A stretch of 64,000 nt of DNA from Metaphire vulgaris (GCA_018105865.1 CM030852.1:11435145-11499144); one strand, 5' to 3'; positions 34,718 to 47,589 are shown, counted from the first letter of the stretch. The notes: generated from the sequence alone by a model not told the origin. Program-made: numbers and translations.

Positions 34718-34909
34718 GAGTGGCGGCTCCACATCGGGGGGGGGGGTCCGGGGGGTCCCGTACCCCCTATTGAATTCCTGGCCCCCAGAGGCACTCTGTT
34801 GGGACCATATACTTACTACTGCATACCCATGGGGTTGGCTCATGCTTAGAAGTTGCCACCCCAACGCCCCGCACCCCCTCCCACTTGCCAAATCCTGGAG
34901 CCGCCACGG
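34718..34909 (-). mobile_element. hAT-A MITE
   Basis: GAGTGGCGGCTCCA and GGAGCCGCCACGG, both outer ends mutated. Flanking TGCTGATG is present with a small GCT slippage at the right side. Confidence 0.8.
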
Positions 34910-35459
34910 TGCTGCTGATGCAATTTTGCAGATGTGGTTGCTGTGGAAACCGCAGACAGCTGGAAATTTCTCGAACCGGATCATTATTATTATTTTTATT
35001 ACTAGCTATCATTAGCGTCAGACGTGTGTGTGTGTGTGTGTTACAAGATAAACACGCACAATCTTATCCGCTCTACTTTACACGGAACTTGTTTGCATAA
35101 CCTCTGGCGAAAACGGAAGCCAAGATTACAATGCACAGTTTGCAAAGTTGGAAAAATATCCAGTGCATAATCTGCATATGCTGAAACATCGTACGTCAAT
35201 ACCATGCACCATCAATCTATAGCGGTGTTCTATATTCTAACCAAAACGGAGCTACAGTATACAGGCCTAGATTACTAGTAGTTTGTAATAATGATAAGAT
35301 GATGCTATAAGACTGGATCTAGTTTAGCACTAAAATTTTATTCGAAAGGCGTCTGCATGTAATTTGGAATTTTAATAATTCTCTGACCTATTGGCTCTTC
35401 TTATTGGAACCATCCATTATTTCCAGCATTAGACTGTTCGGCATAATTATAATTAATTA

Positions 35460-35618
35460 TAATTAATTATAATTACAAGGTGGTGATGATGATGATGACG
35501 ATGAGGATGATAATGACTATGATGATGATGATTATGAAAGAGAGACATCCTTTCTCCTACAACGAATATCCGTGACACTCCAGAGATTTAACGCAGTCGC
35601 CTTCCACTGAACTTTCAC

Positions 35619-35677
<59 letters not shown>

Positions 35678-35740
35678 TGGATTTTAAGTTGTTTAGTAGG
35701 ATTTCTCCTTTGTTGAAAACCACTGTCGTTCATGCAGTCT
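35460..35740 (+). repeat. Core-(AAT)n-tail composite repeat
   Basis: A GAT-rich lead-in (35481-35535), core with TCTCCTACAACGAATATCCG (35545-35620), about 19 AAT units, then tail GGATTTTAAGTTGTTTAGTA and GAAAACCACT. Same order as 27963-28150. Confidence 0.82.
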
Positions 35741-35744
35741 TTTA

Positions 35745-35999
35745 TTCCAACCTCTATTATTTTGTCCGCTACATCTGCTATTCTTGATTCGACAATCTTT
35801 GATTGTACATGCAAACAATAAATTCGCAGTATACAATGACACGTTTCATAAAATGTTCAAAGACCTTCTTTCGAAGCATGTAATTGGTTTTGGACTCTAA
35901 CTTTGCAATTTAATCGTATTGTTCTTGTTGCAAAATTTATGTAATTCTGCTCTTTTTGTTTGATTATTCAGGGTTAGCCAGAGGGTCTGATAGGGGGGA
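35745..35999. other. Unassigned AT-rich stretch
   Basis: No gene or recognised repeat. Confidence 0.4.
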
Positions 36000-36110
36000 C
36001 AGACAGACAGACAGACAGACAGGCAGACAGGCAGGCAGGCAGACAGGCAGACAGACAAACAGACAGGAGAGAGACAGAGACAGACAGACAGGTAGGGACA
36101 GACAGACAGA
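36000..36110 (+). repeat. (GACA/GGCA)n microsatellite
   Basis: Irregular tetramer run of ACAG and GCAG units. Confidence 0.93.
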
Positions 36111-36705
36111 GAGTTTGTGTGCCCCAGGGATTTCCTTTTCTGTAGCGATTGTCAATTTACGTAACCTCTTGACATAAGTTGTGCTACTTTCGCTTTGAGT
36201 CATTCCAGCAGAGACGTTCGCCTCAGGACTACAGAACCCCCCTCCCCCTTCCCTCGCCTCGTGGGGCCACACACCAAGACGACCCCATTCGCGTGTCCAA
36301 TAAGAAATTATTATGCTGCGCCAACTGGGTTACATTGATTTTCACCTTCTATTCATTCAAGTACTTAAATAATGAATTATACAATAGTAAATGCAATTAT
36401 ATCTTTAAAAACTTCTGATAAATTTGTTTGTTTCTATTTAGCTAAGTAAGCTTATTAGTTTACTTATTGATAATATTGTATTATTCGTTTTGAGTTTGCT
36501 GATTTGCTTTTCTGTTTCGTATAATTGTATATGTATTATGTTATGTATACCATGAATTTAGTTGAAAATAAATATAACCATATTTAAGCGTATGACTATG
36601 CCTTATACAATAAAGTAGCACAGAGCAAACCAATCAAAAATATAATCAACTCGATAAGTAGTTATTATCATGCGCAACTTCATTACCATTGAGTAGATGC
36701 AAAAT

Positions 36706-36740
<35 letters not shown>

Positions 36741-37309
36741 TATTTGTTATTGGACGCGAACTTAAAATTCTCTGCTATGCAGGACTGCACCCGGAGTCTT
36801 AACATCTGATGCATGGGTCATGTGTTCAGACCAATGTGACCCTTCGCGTGTCGAGTCCTTTTTTTCTTACTCAACATTAAGAGTAAACAATAGATCAAGT
36901 CGGTAATACCACAGGATAATTCAAACATGTCACATTCAGTTTGAATTAATTGATAGAAATAAGTATTAAAGCATATGAATCAAGATAATTAGTCTATATC
37001 AATTTATGGAATCAGTAAAATCAATATTATAAATACATGGCATGAGCATATATCTCCCTGGGTTATTTTATCGATGACCAATAAGACCCGTTGACCCAAT
37101 GCCGTCTCTGTAGCAATTTATCCCAATTAAATTAAAAAGTACTAAAATATAGATTGACAGATGTTAGTATTTTATTTTTCGCTCGAGGTAGAAAAAGGCC
37201 TAAATCTCACGTTTTTTCACCGAAACAAACAATACAGACCTTAAAGAGCTTTATTCCATTAAAATGCATCGCCATTATATGGCTTGTTGCACGGTTATGA
37301 CTGTCCTAA
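36111..37309. other. AT-rich stretch without genes
   Basis: Only an (AT)n run at 36707-36736 stands out. No coding signal, TIR pair or SINE head recognised. Confidence 0.5.
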
Positions 37310-37490
37310 GGGGCCATCCATAAATGACGTCACGCACTTAGGGGTGGGTTCAAACATTCGTTAATTTTGACATTGGAAAGACGACATGAAGAGGGGTTAA
37401 CGCGTTGTGACGTCATATTCGAGGTAGTCTGACTTTGTGAGGGGGAGCAAAAACCGCCCAAATCGCGTGACGTCGTTTATGGATGGCCCC
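37310..37490. mobile_element. TWA-target MITE, internally deleted
   Basis: GGGGCCATCCATAAATGACG and CGTCGTTTATGGATGGCCCC. Flanked by TAA on both sides. It shares both terminal regions with 2384-2805 but lacks its middle (181 versus 422 bp). Confidence 0.85.
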
Positions 37491-37942
37491 TAAAACCATT
37501 CGTGTGTACCGAAGATCTGCTGTAGTGACAATCCAATGTTTTCGAGTTGATTATTTAGTCTTTTGCCCCGCCAGACACAGCAGACGACCGCCCATGCAGT
37601 GAGACAGCGTATCACATCAGCCGGACAAGAACACTCCATCAAATACGGTTTTCCACTCGCGGCAGATTGGAGACGGTGCCGTCCAGAGATCCCGATGGCA
37701 AGAACACCTGTTGCGGGAAATCTCCAAACGCTGTCGAGCTCTGGGTACACGAGAGCCTCGAGTTGAACAATGTAATTGAACATCTGCTGCGAGTTTTCGC
37801 TACGACGTTATACCGCTCCAATATTGTTGAGGCGGAGTTTCATAAGGCGAAGTGATTTCAATGCAAATTGAACACATCACATTAAGTACAATATAACAAC
37901 AATTCACTGATCGACACGCATTACTACATTTATACATATAAT
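37491..37942. other. Stretch with overlapping open frames, no identified gene
   Basis: A 97-codon minus-strand frame (37490-37783) and 60-67-codon frames on both strands overlap here. CpG content is a little raised. None resembles a known family and the longest runs straight into the MITE, so I do not call a gene. Confidence 0.35.
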
Positions 37943-38285
37943 CAGGGGCGTAGCCATGAATTTGATGGGGGGTATAAACAGTGGCGACTCCACCGGGGGG
38001 TCAGAGGGGCCCGTGCTCCCCCTATTGAGTGCCTGGCCCCTAGTGGCCCCCTCAGTTGGGACCCTATACTTAATGCTACATACAAGAAGCAACAAATGGT
38101 TGCCCCCCTATGATTAGAAGTTGCCACCCCAACGGCCCCTTCACTTGACAAATCATAGAGCCGCCACTGGGTATACACTATACATCCTTAAAAAACTTTG
38201 AACCCCTTAAAAGCACATTACAATTTTAAGGTAGTCTGATTTTGGTGGTATATATACCTATATGCCCCCCGTCGCTACGCCCCTG
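37943..38285 (+). mobile_element. hAT-F MITE with nested hAT-A
   Basis: CAGGGGCGTAGCCATGAATT and GTCGCTACGCCCCTG ends. Flanks CATATAAT and CATATAAC (8 bp, one mismatch). Confidence 0.85.
37979..38169 (-). mobile_element. hAT-A MITE inside hAT-F
   Basis: CAGTGGCGACTCCA and TAGAGCCGCCACTG ends. Flanks GGTATAAA and GGTATACA (8 bp, one mismatch) within the outer element. Confidence 0.88.
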
Positions 38286-38334
38286 CATATAACGACAAAT
38301 AATTCGGTCGTAGTAATACAGTTGAGCGGCTGGA

Positions 38335-38850
38335 CTTTCATTTGCTGTTCCTCATTCTCGTACAGTCACTGACACTATAGATGTTTCTTCTCAGTGTGTG
38401 ACCCTTGGCTCTGGAATCCATTACCAGTATCACTTCGTATAGCTAACACTTTATCATCTTTCAGATCCGGTCTTAAAACATACCTGTTTGGCTTGGCTTA
38501 CCCCCTTAGATTGCTCCCTCGCCGTTTCTGACTGATCTTTCCGGCTTGACCTGGCTCTATTTCAGTGGCGTCGCCAGGAATTTAAGGGGGGGGGGTCAAA
38601 AGGGGGCTGGCGTGTCAGATTCGAAGATTCCTTACCCCAACCCCACACACACCATCCACAAAAAAACATTCTCACCGGATTTGCGCGCATCTGGTAGATG
38701 GTCTGAGACAGGTTGGGGGCAGTTGCCCCATTTTCCCCTACCCGTGGCGACGCTAATGTTCTATTTCTATTTGGATTTGGTGCGCCATCGGCTGATACCA
38801 TGGGCATTATGATAGTGGCGCCATAGAAGTTTATTGATTGATTGAATATG
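38335..38850 (+). mobile_element. LINE 3' end (CR1/L2-like) with nested hAT-like MITE
   Basis: Reads FSVCDPWLWNPLPVSLRIAN and SFRSGLKTYLFGLAYPLR, the classic LWN-LP-LR and F-LKTYLF tail of CR1/L2 ORF2. After the insertion the 3' end continues GCCATCGGCTGATACCATGG to a (TTGA)n tail. Close relative of 16195-16850. Confidence 0.82.
38563..38758. mobile_element. hAT-like MITE, CAGTGGCGTCGCC type
   Basis: CAGTGGCGTCGCCA and TGGCGACGCTAATG ends. Flanks CTCTATTT and TTCTATTT (8 bp, one mismatch). The uninterrupted target is visible in the LINE copy at about 16540. Confidence 0.82.
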
Positions 38851-39066
38851 GATATTTTCACAATGTTTGTAGGTCTACAATGTCAACTGCAGGTAGAGGT
38901 CCGGGCCTTATGAATATCCTATAGCGCAAAAGTCATTGAAAATATTACATGTAACAACCCTTAATTGTAGTCCTCTTCAATTTTGAAATATCGGAATACC
39001 TTTAGGTCTAAAATAAGAAACATTTCCTCCGAAAACACATTTCATCCACTGTGCCTTGATTGGTTA

Positions 39067-39068
39067 AC

Positions 39069-39117
<49 letters not shown>
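39067..39117 (+). repeat. (GATT)n microsatellite
   Basis: About 12 units, resembling the (TTGA)n tails of the CR1/L2-like LINEs at 16830 and 38835. Confidence 0.9.
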
Positions 39118-39120
<3 letters not shown>

Positions 39121-39260
39121 GGAATTTCTAAGGCGCCCTCCCCGGCACCAAGACTCTATCCGGTTGTGTGACTCTGTCTTGGAATGGTCATCCATCCAAG
39201 TACTGGCCGTGCTCGACGTTGCTTAATTTAAATGTTCTGACGGTGAACCGGTCGCGCAAC

Positions 39261-39481
39261 CAGGGGCGTATCCAGGAATTTGATTGGGGATGCGCAATGC
39301 AATAGATTTGTGGGTATATACTGCTATATATGATATTGTGTAATATGCTATATATTATATATATATATATACACACACTACATATATGTTATATATATGT
39401 ATATATGTTATAGATATACTGTATTATATATACACTGAATTTTGGGGTATATATACCGATATACCCCTCGTTACGCCCCTG
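39261..39481. mobile_element. hAT-F MITE
   Basis: CAGGGGCGTATCCAGGAATT and GTTACGCCCCTG ends. Flanks CGCGCAAC and CGTGCAAC (8 bp, one mismatch). Interior mostly TATATA. Confidence 0.82.
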
Positions 39482-39514
39482 CGTGCAACGCCAAAGTACA
39501 GGTCGATGCCAGGT

Positions 39515-39605
39515 AGTTAACTATTTCTTTTAAGCGCCCAAAATAGGCAGCTACTACGGTACTACTAACGCAGGCGCTATATAAATTCACGGGATTTTTC
39601 TTGCT
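39515..39605 (-). mobile_element. SINE/LINE tail fragment (TATAGCGCC type)
   Basis: GGCGCTATATAAATTCACGG and AGGCAGCTACTACGG are the complement of the block at 2925. Confidence 0.45.
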
Positions 39606-39927
39606 TATAGCTTCAGCTGAAAATCGCCCGACCGCTTAAGAAGATGAGTTATTGAACGAGTTCGGCCAGACGCCGCGCGACGGTGTCCGATTTTATTCCC
39701 GTCCTGAGAGAAAATAATGCCACGACCGAAACTGACGGTAAGACGAGACAGTCTTGCTAGCCGGCCATGATCAGGGTAGGGTTGAGAGTTGAGGGTGGGG
39801 TGGTGGGGAGGGGGTAACTCTCCGGCAGTAGCAGGCTTCGTTTGATCTTGTGCGTAAAAAGTTTAACGTTCTTTGTACCTGGGTGTGAAGTCGAATCTCT
39901 GGGCTTTGATGTTGACGATGATTAACC

Positions 39928-39928
<1 letters not shown>

Positions 39929-39982
<54 letters not shown>
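39929..39982 (+). repeat. (AT)n microsatellite
   Basis: About 26 AT units. Confidence 0.97.
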
Positions 39983-39985
<3 letters not shown>

Positions 39986-40209
39986 GTGTGCCTTTCACAT
40001 TGTCAAGATTTTACAGAAGATATTGCTGTGGATGGAATTTTAAAGAGCCTATATCGACGACTTTAATGACGCTTTAAATTCATTTATGTCGCACTCAATC
40101 TGAGATTTTGAGGTCTTTACCAGTTCATCGCGCACATTTTTCATAGCAATACTCGTGGACGGTAAGACAGAGAACGTAAAACCACGAGAGCAGAGCCATG
40201 ATTCTAAGT

Positions 40210-40265
40210 AAAGGCCAAATAGAACACAATGGTTTTCACACAGGGCAGATCCTACTGAAGCATTC
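40210..40265 (-). repeat. AAT-family tail block
   Basis: GGTTTTCACACAGGGCAGAT with CCTACTGAAGCA is the complement of the tail block seen at 4391, 35700 and 44330, here without an adjacent (AAT)n. Confidence 0.5.
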
Positions 40266-40548
40266 CAAGCATTATCTCTGTATTACTGTATTATATCAAA
40301 TAACAATAATAGATGGACTGAGATTAACAACTGAAAAGATAAATGGAAAAGTTTTGTATATAGCTACAGCCGCTAATGAGTTGGCAACTTGGCAGTAAGC
40401 AGCTATGATGATGATGATTATTATTATTATTATATTACATTAATTTTATTATTAATTTTATTGTAACATTATAATTAGAAGTATTAAGAGTAGCGGTATT
40501 ATTAGTATTATAATTGATAGTAATAGTAGCAGTAGTAATTGTAGGCCT

Positions 40549-40745
<197 letters not shown>

Positions 40746-41179
40746 AAGCACATATTATGATACTAGGTTTATTTACAACGTATTGAGAGCAAGCAATTGA
40801 CACTGCGGTTGATTTTGAGGGATTGATGTTCGTCTACCTTTTTCCCTCTGGGGACGGGACACTATGGGAATGAAATCCTAAAGAGAGAGCGACACGAGGA
40901 ATTGAAGCCTCGAGGAGTCGTGGATACTTGACAGTGGCTTTCAAATCCGATCATCTTAGAAATGCGACAATCAGCAAACAGCTTCACGATCAGAAAATTC
41001 CAGAGCAAAACTAAATAGTGGGTTTGGCGACAGCGACTGGATTGCTATCGTCTGCCCTTGACTTTGAAGTTGATTGACCCTGACTTTGATGCTATTATTT
41101 TGTCTTGACTCCGAGCTTCGCTGTACGCTACACGGAATTCTAGATAAAACGACAGTAATCCCAAGAGTGCCTTTTGATC

Positions 41180-41635
<456 letters not shown>

Positions 41636-41639
41636 CTAG

Positions 41640-43364
41640 TGACCCATGCAACCCTTTGAGTAGGCCTATTGATGGGCCACTGATCCACCATCCATCTTAA
41701 GGATGAACTGTTCCGCATTCTTCATTGTTGTTTCAAGTGTCTTGGTTGCCCAATGTAACAATATTTGAAATATTATATTTCAGAACATAATTATAGTCGC
41801 AGTACAACATTTTGGTAATGGGGTGCACCATGCGCTCTTTTAGCATAATTCTTATACTTATTAATGTTCCAAAATACCATTTGCTGGTTATATCTATGCT
41901 GATTATATCTACTATCTACCCAACGCAACAATTTATTAAATAATCGTACAGCGGTACAAAATAGATTTATGCGGATTTTTTGTGAGGGTCTAATGTCTTA
42001 AGGACCCTCACCACAACATTTTCGTGAACGTCCGGACCCAAGGACCCTCACCACTGGATTTCTGACAATTTCTGTTGCGGGTATTGTTGGATGTCTGGAC
42101 AATGAATTTTTCTGCCGGACGTTAAAGTACTTCGCTGCGTAGTATAGGTGCGCCATATAAGCGGACATATCACGTGACTCCAAGCAAAATTGTGATCGCG
42201 GTCATTCTGGAAAAATCATATCGTCGATATTTCACGGGATATAAAAACATCCGGAACCGCTTTAAATCATCGCCGGCCGTCGAAATTGCTCCAGACGATA
42301 AAACGAATCCGGAATCGAGGCTGGTAGAAAGTCCGGAAATAGTATTCCCCGCGCAGTTGGTTCGTGGAGCCTCAAGATCGCACGCGATATTCGAAGTCTT
42401 TGGCCGTTACACTCTGCCGTTAAAGGGAAAAAGAGCAGCGCCATCTGTTAACCGAACGCCGGACGAAATCAACCGCGTACCGAGTGACTCCGACGAAATC
42501 CGGAAACAACCGAACCGCCGTTGATACCGCTACGGGTCGCCCATTCGTTCAACACCTTCCTTAATTTCGCTACATTTTATGTCTTTCTGGCCTTTCCTTT
42601 GACGTTTCCGCAAATATTATTGTACCGCCGATTACACGCATGTGTTGTTCGCTATTCATAATATTAATATTGTTATCGTCGAGGGTTTTTCTTTATCTCT
42701 ATTAGTCAGAGATCGCGTTTAATCTGGGTTTCTGCATTCTGGGTTTCTGCTGATACGGCTAGTAATTACCCGCAGCGAAGAGATATCGCAGTGCTAGAAC
42801 ATATATAGCCGGTCTTATCGACCAGGTTCTGAATTTTTAAGCATCCTGCTTATATACACAGTTAAGGGCGGCTTAGCGTTCTGTTCTGTCGGATTTGTTT
42901 CACACGTACAAAGCACTTATCCCTATAAACCACCACCGAGTATGATTTACCAAGTCCTTTTTCTGTGAGTGTGGCCTTATCAAGCTTGCCCAGTAGCAGC
43001 GAAAACGCTTAGAGATATCGTTTCGTTGTTGGAAACACCCTTATCACGATTGTCGTTTCATTGATGAAAAGAGAAAATGCGCTATAAAATTTGAATGGTA
43101 CGATTTTTCGACTCGGCTGTGAATGAAGGATTAGGTGCATGATCAGATGTAAGATTAGGTGAATTATACTTGAATGATTGTGTGAATGATTACGATGATG
43201 ACTATGTTAATTATTATGCCAAAGTGCACGATTGTGTAATCGAGCGTGTGTGGTTAAGTGAATTTCAGGTGCGCGATAAAGTGAATAATGCTGAAATAAA
43301 TTTCTTTCACACGTGTTAACGCAACGAATTAACGTAAGTCATTGAGCCTACTTAAAATTCGATC
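41640..43364. other. Long stretch without confirmed gene
   Basis: At 42170-42530 CpG is raised and TCCGGA is clustered (42031, 42250, 42308, 42332, 42499); a TATAAAA lies at 42240. A 116-codon open frame (42174-42524) opens only with GTG and matches nothing known. The rest is AT-rich with no recognised repeat. Confidence 0.4.
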
Positions 43365-43515
43365 ATTCATTCATATGTTAATTCGTTCATTAATTTCGTT
43401 GTTCATTCGTTCATTCATTCAATTGTTTTATTAGTTCATTCATCCATTCATTCGTGCATTCATTCATTGGTTGATTCATTTCTTCATTCACTTGTTCATT
43501 AGGTCGTTAGTTCAT
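43365..43515 (+). repeat. (TTCA)n imperfect array
   Basis: ATTCATTCGTTCATTAATTC-type tetramer units. Confidence 0.85.
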
Positions 43516-43631
43516 TATTTGCTATCTATCTTAGTACAACTGGGTCTCTCTTGGATAATCTGCGAGAAACGTTAACAGGGAAACTTAGTCAGAGTTGGAA
43601 CAGTAACCATAACTATTAGCAGACAAAGCCA

Positions 43632-43711
43632 TTAACCCCTTAACCGTGTATTTAACTGTAACTCAATGTAAAATGAACGGATATATCCGGGATACCCAGT
43701 TAAGGGGTTAA
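43632..43711 (+). mobile_element. 80-bp piggyBac-like MITE
   Basis: TTAA-bounded, CCCCTTAACCGTG to CCAGTTAAGGGG. Differs from 32338 at only a few positions. Confidence 0.87.
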
Positions 43712-43792
43712 GCAAAACCATGGCAATAGACTTGAAATGTCTTAAAATTGGCCACATTGGGCCAAGGACTTCTGCGAGAATTTGGAACCAAT

Positions 43793-43976
43793 CAGTGGCG
43801 GCTCCAAGATTTGGCAAGTGGGGGGGGCGTTGGGGTGGCAACTTCTAATCATGGGGGCCAACTATTTGTTAGGTATGTACAGTAGGATTAAGTATAGGGT
43901 CCCAACAGGGGCCACTGGGGGCAGACACTCAATAGGGGATGTACGGGCCCCCTGGCCCCATGTGAAACTGTCACTG
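43793..43976 (+). mobile_element. hAT-A MITE
   Basis: CAGTGGCGGCTCCA and GAAACTGTCACTG ends. Flanks GAACCAAT and GAGCCAAT (8 bp, one mismatch). Confidence 0.87.
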
Positions 43977-44258
43977 GAGCCAATATACATATAGCTCCTT
44001 GGTTAGACCTTCCGAAGACCTAGGCTTCTGTGTGTTGCCCTTAATATTGTTGATAACAATGGTGAATGGTCAGGTTGGAACTGACTTTTGAGTATAAGTT
44101 TGTGAACACTTCTGAGCGGTAAAATCTTGGGGAATATAGGAGAAAATTCTGTAAGCCCAAGGGCCAAGGCACGATGTCGAAATACTAAAAGATTAGTCAA
44201 AATATAAAATATATTTTATAAACTTATATCTAGATTTGACGACGAAATCCTACTTGGA

Positions 44259-44260
<2 letters not shown>

Positions 44261-44322
<62 letters not shown>

Positions 44323-44380
44323 GCGTGATTTCAAGTGATTTAGAAGGCTAAGCTAGCCTGCGTGGAAAACCACTGTATAC
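44261..44380 (+). repeat. (AAT)n plus tail block
   Basis: About 20 AAT units, then TGATTTCAAGTGATTTAGAA and GGAAAACCACTG. The core block found at 27963 and 35545 is absent. Confidence 0.82.
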
Positions 44381-44846
44381 TATATATATATATATATATA
44401 TATTTTGCCCTCGGTACTTAGTATATATGGAGTGTATATATATATATATATACTCCATGCAGGGCAACTCAAATTGCTTGCATGGCGGTCCGGAAATTGT
44501 AGCCCCTACCGTGACTCTACTGGGCTCCGAACCAAAGGATTCAAATTAATTGACATCAACACCTTGGCAAACCAGTCCACAGATTTATGCATACAGTAGA
44601 GTAGTAGACCATGTCATAACGCTGGCCTATGTTACAGTAGGCTTAATTAAAATAAGAACATTGCGCTTCAAAATGAATTCGATTTATCGCTTCAACTCTG
44701 AAGTTTCAGGTAGGCCTAAGATGAATATTTTCCAGCGATAAGAACCATTTCACTGCAATGCATAAAATTCGTTATTAATATTTAATAAATCGGTAAACTT
44801 GACATTTTTTGGACCTCGGAGCGATCTGTTCACGTAATTTGAGTAG

Positions 44847-45054
44847 CAGTGGCGGCTCCAGGATTTGGCAAGTGGGGGGATTGGTGTGACAACTTCTAAG
44901 CATGGGGCCAACCATGTGTTGATAGATAGGCCTATGTAGTAGGTATAGTAGAAATATGTAGTAGGCCTAGGTATAGGGTTCCAACAGGGGGCCACTAGGG
45001 GGACAGGCATTCAACAGGAGGCTCGCCCACGGACCCTCTTTTGTGGTAGCCCTG
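44847..45054 (+). mobile_element. hAT-A MITE with internal expansion
   Basis: CAGTGGCGGCTCCAGGATTT start, body AACTTCTAAGCATGGGGCCA. An extra TAGGCCTATGTAGTAGGTAT block is repeated once inside. The right end is degenerate. Confidence 0.75.
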
Positions 45055-45549
45055 TACTAGACATTAATAATGTAGTTTTCCCAGATGACTTTCGAATCCG
45101 CTTATTGTTTCAACTGTTCGTCTCAACTTCCAATGTATTCAAAGCTAGCGATAGCAACAAGCTGGTCCTCGACGGAACACGACATGAAATTATCATAATG
45201 GGACCCCATCAAGTTATACGTGATTGCATGACTGTCTAATGGGACTGTTACAACCCACACGTGGGCTTTGGTTGATTTAAGCCGCATTGAAATAATTACC
45301 GGTTATCCAGTGACGCTATATAAATGAACCTCGCATTTGAATTGGGCGACGTTTCCAGTTTCGAAGAAGAAGGTATTTATTTGTCTGAGCGTTTCGTTTC
45401 AAAGGATTTCGAAATCGATTCGAGGCGCGTTTGGTGGTCTGAGCTAAGGTCTGACCATTTCGACCGAGAATTTACTAACAGATCAGACTTGCCAAACAGA
45501 CTTTCCCATCGGGAGTCAGTATTGTCAACACACGGGTCATTTATAGTTA

Positions 45550-45623
45550 TAGTGGTTCTCGCGCAGAGCAGACCCTACTGAGTCACTTTAAGCCTTACTA
45601 TAACTATCATTAGGCCTACTATC

Positions 45624-45681
<58 letters not shown>

Positions 45682-45773
45682 GTGAAAGTTCCGTGGGATG
45701 CGACTGCGTAAAATCTCTGGAGTGTCACGGATATTCGTTGTAGGAGAAAGGATGTCTCTCTTTCATCTCCAGA

Positions 45774-45816
<43 letters not shown>

Positions 45817-45820
45817 GATT
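45550..45820 (-). repeat. Core-(AAT)n-tail composite repeat, reverse
   Basis: Tail complement GCAGACCCTACTGAGTCACT, (ATT)n (45623-45680), core complement GTGTCACGGATATTCGTTGT, then (ATT)n again (45775-45817). Confidence 0.8.
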
Positions 45821-46161
45821 TGTAGCATAAAAATATCCTTTCGTAAATCAGTGATGTTAATCCTTGTCCTGGTCCTTGTCCTTAAGGACTCCTTAAGGAC
45901 CATTATTATTATTATTTGAAAGCCGTTGGAAATATATTCGGTCGGAGGAGAGTGAGAGGAAGGGGTGGACAAGACGTACAAAGATCATTACCAATATAAA
46001 ATTATTCTGTAGCGTTGTCTTATTTAAGTTAACGTGAGTTTGGGAGAATAAGACCATTAATACGGTGACAATCTGGAAAGAAGATCGGAGCAGATATTTA
46101 TAATATGATCATGAGCAGATGGATGATTCATCACTTGCCTTTGACGCCGAGTGAGTAGAGA

Positions 46162-46241
46162 TTAACCCCTTAACTGGGGAACCCGGATATATCCGTCCAT
46201 TTTACATTGAGTTACAGTTAAATGCCCAGTTAAGGGGTTAA
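46162..46241 (-). mobile_element. 80-bp piggyBac-like MITE
   Basis: TTAA-bounded, same 80-bp length, inverted relative to 32338 and 43632. Confidence 0.87.
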
Positions 46242-46685
46242 CCTTAAGAGTCTGTGTACTTACAGTACAGACGAAATCATTCACGAACGCATGACAGATA
46301 AATTGCCAAATATATCCGCGAGAAGATGCCGTCATTCTGTGCACATGTAAATGCGCGAACGAAGACGATGAGTACGATTATAGAAATGATGACGACGACG
46401 ATAGCTGCGATGACAATTACGATAATGACTAAAACGACTGACGATGGCGAAAACGACAAATGTCCAAATAGACTGGGAGCTGGTTGGGACGTGTGTGTGT
46501 GGAGGCGTGGTAGGCGGAAGATGGGAGGTTACGAACCGGGTGACACCCGTTTGGCAGCTGTGACAAGAGCAATCAATGTAGTTACAGTCCTCCATTTATA
46601 ATACTGTACTTAAGCATGGGTAGAAGAAATTTTGCCACTTTTGCCCCCCCCCTTCCCCGTAACCTAGGGCAACGCACTTCTGAAC

Positions 46686-46878
46686 CAGTGGCGGCTATAG
46701 GATTTGGCAAATGGGGGGCCGTTGGGGTGGCAACTTCTATTCTTGGGGGTCCAACCATTTGTTGTTTAATGTATGTAGCATTAAGTACAGGGTCCCAACT
46801 GGGGGGGGGGGGCACTGGGGGCCAGGGACTCAATAGGGGGGGTAAGGGCCCCCTGGCCCCCCGGTGGAGCCGCCACTG
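46686..46878 (+). mobile_element. hAT-A MITE
   Basis: CAGTGGCGGCTATA and GGAGCCGCCACTG ends. Perfect 8-bp duplication TTCTGAAC. Confidence 0.93.
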
Positions 46879-47005
46879 TTCTGAACATCGCAATTTGGTT
46901 GCACTTTCGATCGAGACACAAGTTGTGGCGTGAATACTTAAAACTCTGATACAGTATTTAAGCGGCGCTCTTGAAGTTGATTGATTTCCAAGTTGTAACG
47001 CGATA

Positions 47006-47514
47006 AATAAAAACATTAGTATCCCAATTAAAAGTACGACTGCTAAATGCCTTGGTTTGGCCGGTTGCCTCTTACGGATGCGAAGCATGGACGCTGAAGA
47101 AGAAGGACGAAGAGAGAAGAATAGAAGCTTTTGATATTAAACTCCTTCGAAAAATCTTGAGCATCACATACATAGAAAGAACTAATGGTGATGTACTCCA
47201 CAAAGCAGGAATTAATGGAAACTCGCCAAAGTGAAAGTAAATTGAAATATTTTGTAAATATAGGCCTAGCACACGACAGGGAAACACCATATATAAAAGC
47301 CCATAATGCTGGAGATCACAGAAGGACAAGGAAGCAGACCAAGAACGACCTGGACGAATAACATCTCACTGAATTGACATTTACGGTATATGACAGTGCT
47401 AGATGCACATCGAGCCCCACAAGACCGGACTTCGTGGAGGAAGCTAACCCATGACATCGCCCAGCGTGTGGCGGAGTGGCAGGATAATGATGCTGTTGAT
47501 GATGCTGTTGTTGT

Positions 47515-47557
<43 letters not shown>

Positions 47558-47585
47558 AATGATGATGATTATGATGATGATGGTG
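47006..47585 (+). mobile_element. LINE ORF2 3' fragment with (GAT)n tail
   Basis: Reads KTLVSQLKVRLLNALVWPVA, SYGCEAWTLKKKDEERRIEA and FDIKLLRKILSITYIERTNG (47015-47234); frameshifts follow, then RTSWRKLTHDIAQRVAEWQ (47430-47485). This is the post-palm and C-terminal region of an APE-RT type LINE. It passes into (GAT)n at 47486-47585. Confidence 0.85.
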
Positions 47586-47589
47586 ATAT

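Noticed and set aside
37490..37783. 97-codon minus-strand open frame
   Set aside because: It runs to the edge of a MITE, has no recognised domain and overlaps frames of similar length on the + strand.
42174..42524. 116-codon + open frame
   Set aside because: It opens only with GTG, has no internal Met-led frame of note and no recognisable domain.
45324..45581. 85-codon + open frame preceded by TATATAAATG
   Set aside because: The TATA-like run touches the ATG, leaving no room for a transcript start, and the 3' end overlaps a dispersed tail repeat.
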